NCBI GenBank assembly: GCA_036936605.1
Contig: JAUPFV010000004.1
Coordinates: 93,088,334-93,152,333 of the forward strand
Direction: 5' to 3'
DNA length: 64,000 nucleotides
DNA from: Limnanthes douglasii subsp. nivea
Lineage: Eukaryota; Streptophyta; Magnoliopsida; Brassicales; Limnanthaceae
Positions 63,176 to 64,000 of the stretch are shown here, one piece after another. The translations under genes and the position numbers were made by a program. Under the pieces are notes generated by a model that saw only the letters and a program-made list of their open reading frames with translations, searched no databases and was not told where the DNA came from. Position 1 is the first letter of the stretch. Each line of letters starts with the position of its first letter.

Positions 63176-64000
63176 ACTTTTTCAATTTTAAGGGCGGAAA
63201 TGTGTCGACCCTTCACCATCGTGCAGCTCATATAACACCATCTACGACTCCTCTTATCCCAAGCACTTTAGTAGAGGTCTACTTGCGGATTTTTCATAAA
63301 GTATATTTACCAATAACGCAAAACCTTGCGCCTTATACCGAACGTTTTTTGCCAATCTCTTGTCAGAGGGTAATACTTCCTTTGCTAAGAACTTTATAAT
63401 GTTATTCCTCCAGTCAACGCTCAAAGCTGTTGAAATTTGACATGCCATCTCTGGTCGGTTTTCTAGGTCTTTTCGTTTCAAAATAGAATGATACTCTTGA
63501 GTCAGAATTCACGGGTATTCTCCAACGTATGTTGTAGTTTCCAGCGAATAAGAAATTGTATTATCCTCCCTGCGGACATGCTCGTAAGTAATCTTTTGGA
63601 AGGATGAAGCCAAAATTCTTAAAGTTGCTAAATATTGCACTAACTGCTCTTTTCTCGCCTTGAATTGCCCTGTTGCGTGATTAATCAGTAAATGTGAATA
63701 CACTTAAGAGTCCAACGTTCGTGGCTCCTCAAATCTGTGGAAACCTTAAGCCTGCTAACACTACCTCATACTCAGTTTCGTTGTTCAAAGCCTTGAAGCC
63801 GAAGCGAATTTCCTGATGCATTGCAATCCTCGAAGGTGTAGAAATTTGGACACCGCCCCCGCAACCGTTAATATTTGATCCACCATCGGTTCTGATTATC
63901 CACTCATCTGAATCTTCTTCTGGCTCAACTGTTGTTTCCTCTGGTTTACTTAAGTGGAACTCTACTAAACAATTTGCTAGAGCTTGCCCTTTAATAACCA
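63176..64000 (-). pseudogene. Fragment I: Tat-type RNase H and integrase start (decayed, runs off the edge)
   Basis: From the right edge on the minus strand: GQALANCLVEFHLSKPEE, EWIIRTDGGSNINGCGGGVQI, FGFKALNNETEYEVVLAGL, then a stop (about 63735); QLVQYLATL and ITYEHVRREDNTISYSLE (63509-63703); WRNNIIKFLAKEVLPSDKRLAKNVRYKAQGFALL and SASRPLLKCLG (63254-63450); YELHDGEGST near 63205, where it is broken by the G terminus. A different copy from E, because the strand is opposite. Confidence 0.85.

Overview
This is a repeat-rich stretch of a plant nuclear genome, most likely a eudicot. The signs are Ty3/gypsy elements of the Tat type, plant L1-type LINEs, a tRNA-derived SINE, Stowaway-type and Mutator-type MITEs, hAT and MULE transposase remnants, GT-AG introns, and one single-exon plant membrane-protein gene. 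I cannot name the species. About 80% of the window is mobile DNA or its decay products. The only gene that looks like an ordinary intact host gene is at 55504-56442 (minus).

Left third (1-23.7 kb): a nest of Tat-type LTR retrotransposons. Element A (minus, old, 3' end off the left edge) fills 1-~7990. Element B (plus, old) appears as RT/RNase H code at 7985-8099 and resumes at 19887 with RNase H, integrase and an antisense ORF, down to ~23.7 kb. Into B inserted element C (8100-19886, minus, 11,787 bp): two 433-bp LTRs differing at one base, a perfect 5-bp target duplication (GGGAT), PBS, polypurine tract, gag-pro-RT-RNase H-integrase, and on the opposite strand a large intron-containing additional ORF with its own TATA box. 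C looks young but carries several coding lesions. One of its in-frame stops, between protease and RT, is followed by CAA TTA, a perfect match to the tobamovirus-type leaky stop context. B was separately hit by a 216-bp SINE.

Middle (23.7-41 kb): a decayed MULE transposase (~23.8-25.2 kb); a foldback MITE with 196-bp arms and a 10-bp target duplication (25315-25740); AT-rich tandem arrays and a 600-bp GTN trinucleotide array (29.2-29.8 kb); a LINE whose ORF2 has lost endonuclease and RT but keeps an open reading frame ending in RNase H (~30.2-33.7 kb); and a nearly intact 6-kb LINE on the minus strand (34910-40891) with a 15-bp target duplication and a single nonsense codon in ORF2.

Right part (41-64 kb): an AT-rich array with a Stowaway MITE inside; a hAT transposase remnant (42.3-43.7 kb); a ~5.9-kb multi-exon minus-strand gene remnant (44457-50311) ending in an Ulp1/C48-like protease Cys box, whose introns contain five clusters of a 34-nt palindromic repeat; a LINE ORF1 remnant and a TRIM-like LTR fragment (52.2-54.1 kb); the membrane-protein gene; then a patchwork of Tat fragments (57.5-64 kb) including a 440-bp inverted repeat made of two LTR/polypurine-tract ends around another antisense ORF.

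The recurrent theme is the antisense ORF of the Tat elements. Four independent copies (A, B, C, G) are visible, three of them with a GT-AG-like intron in the same place and two with a TATA box upstream, suggesting a separately transcribed gene carried on the strand opposite gag-pol.
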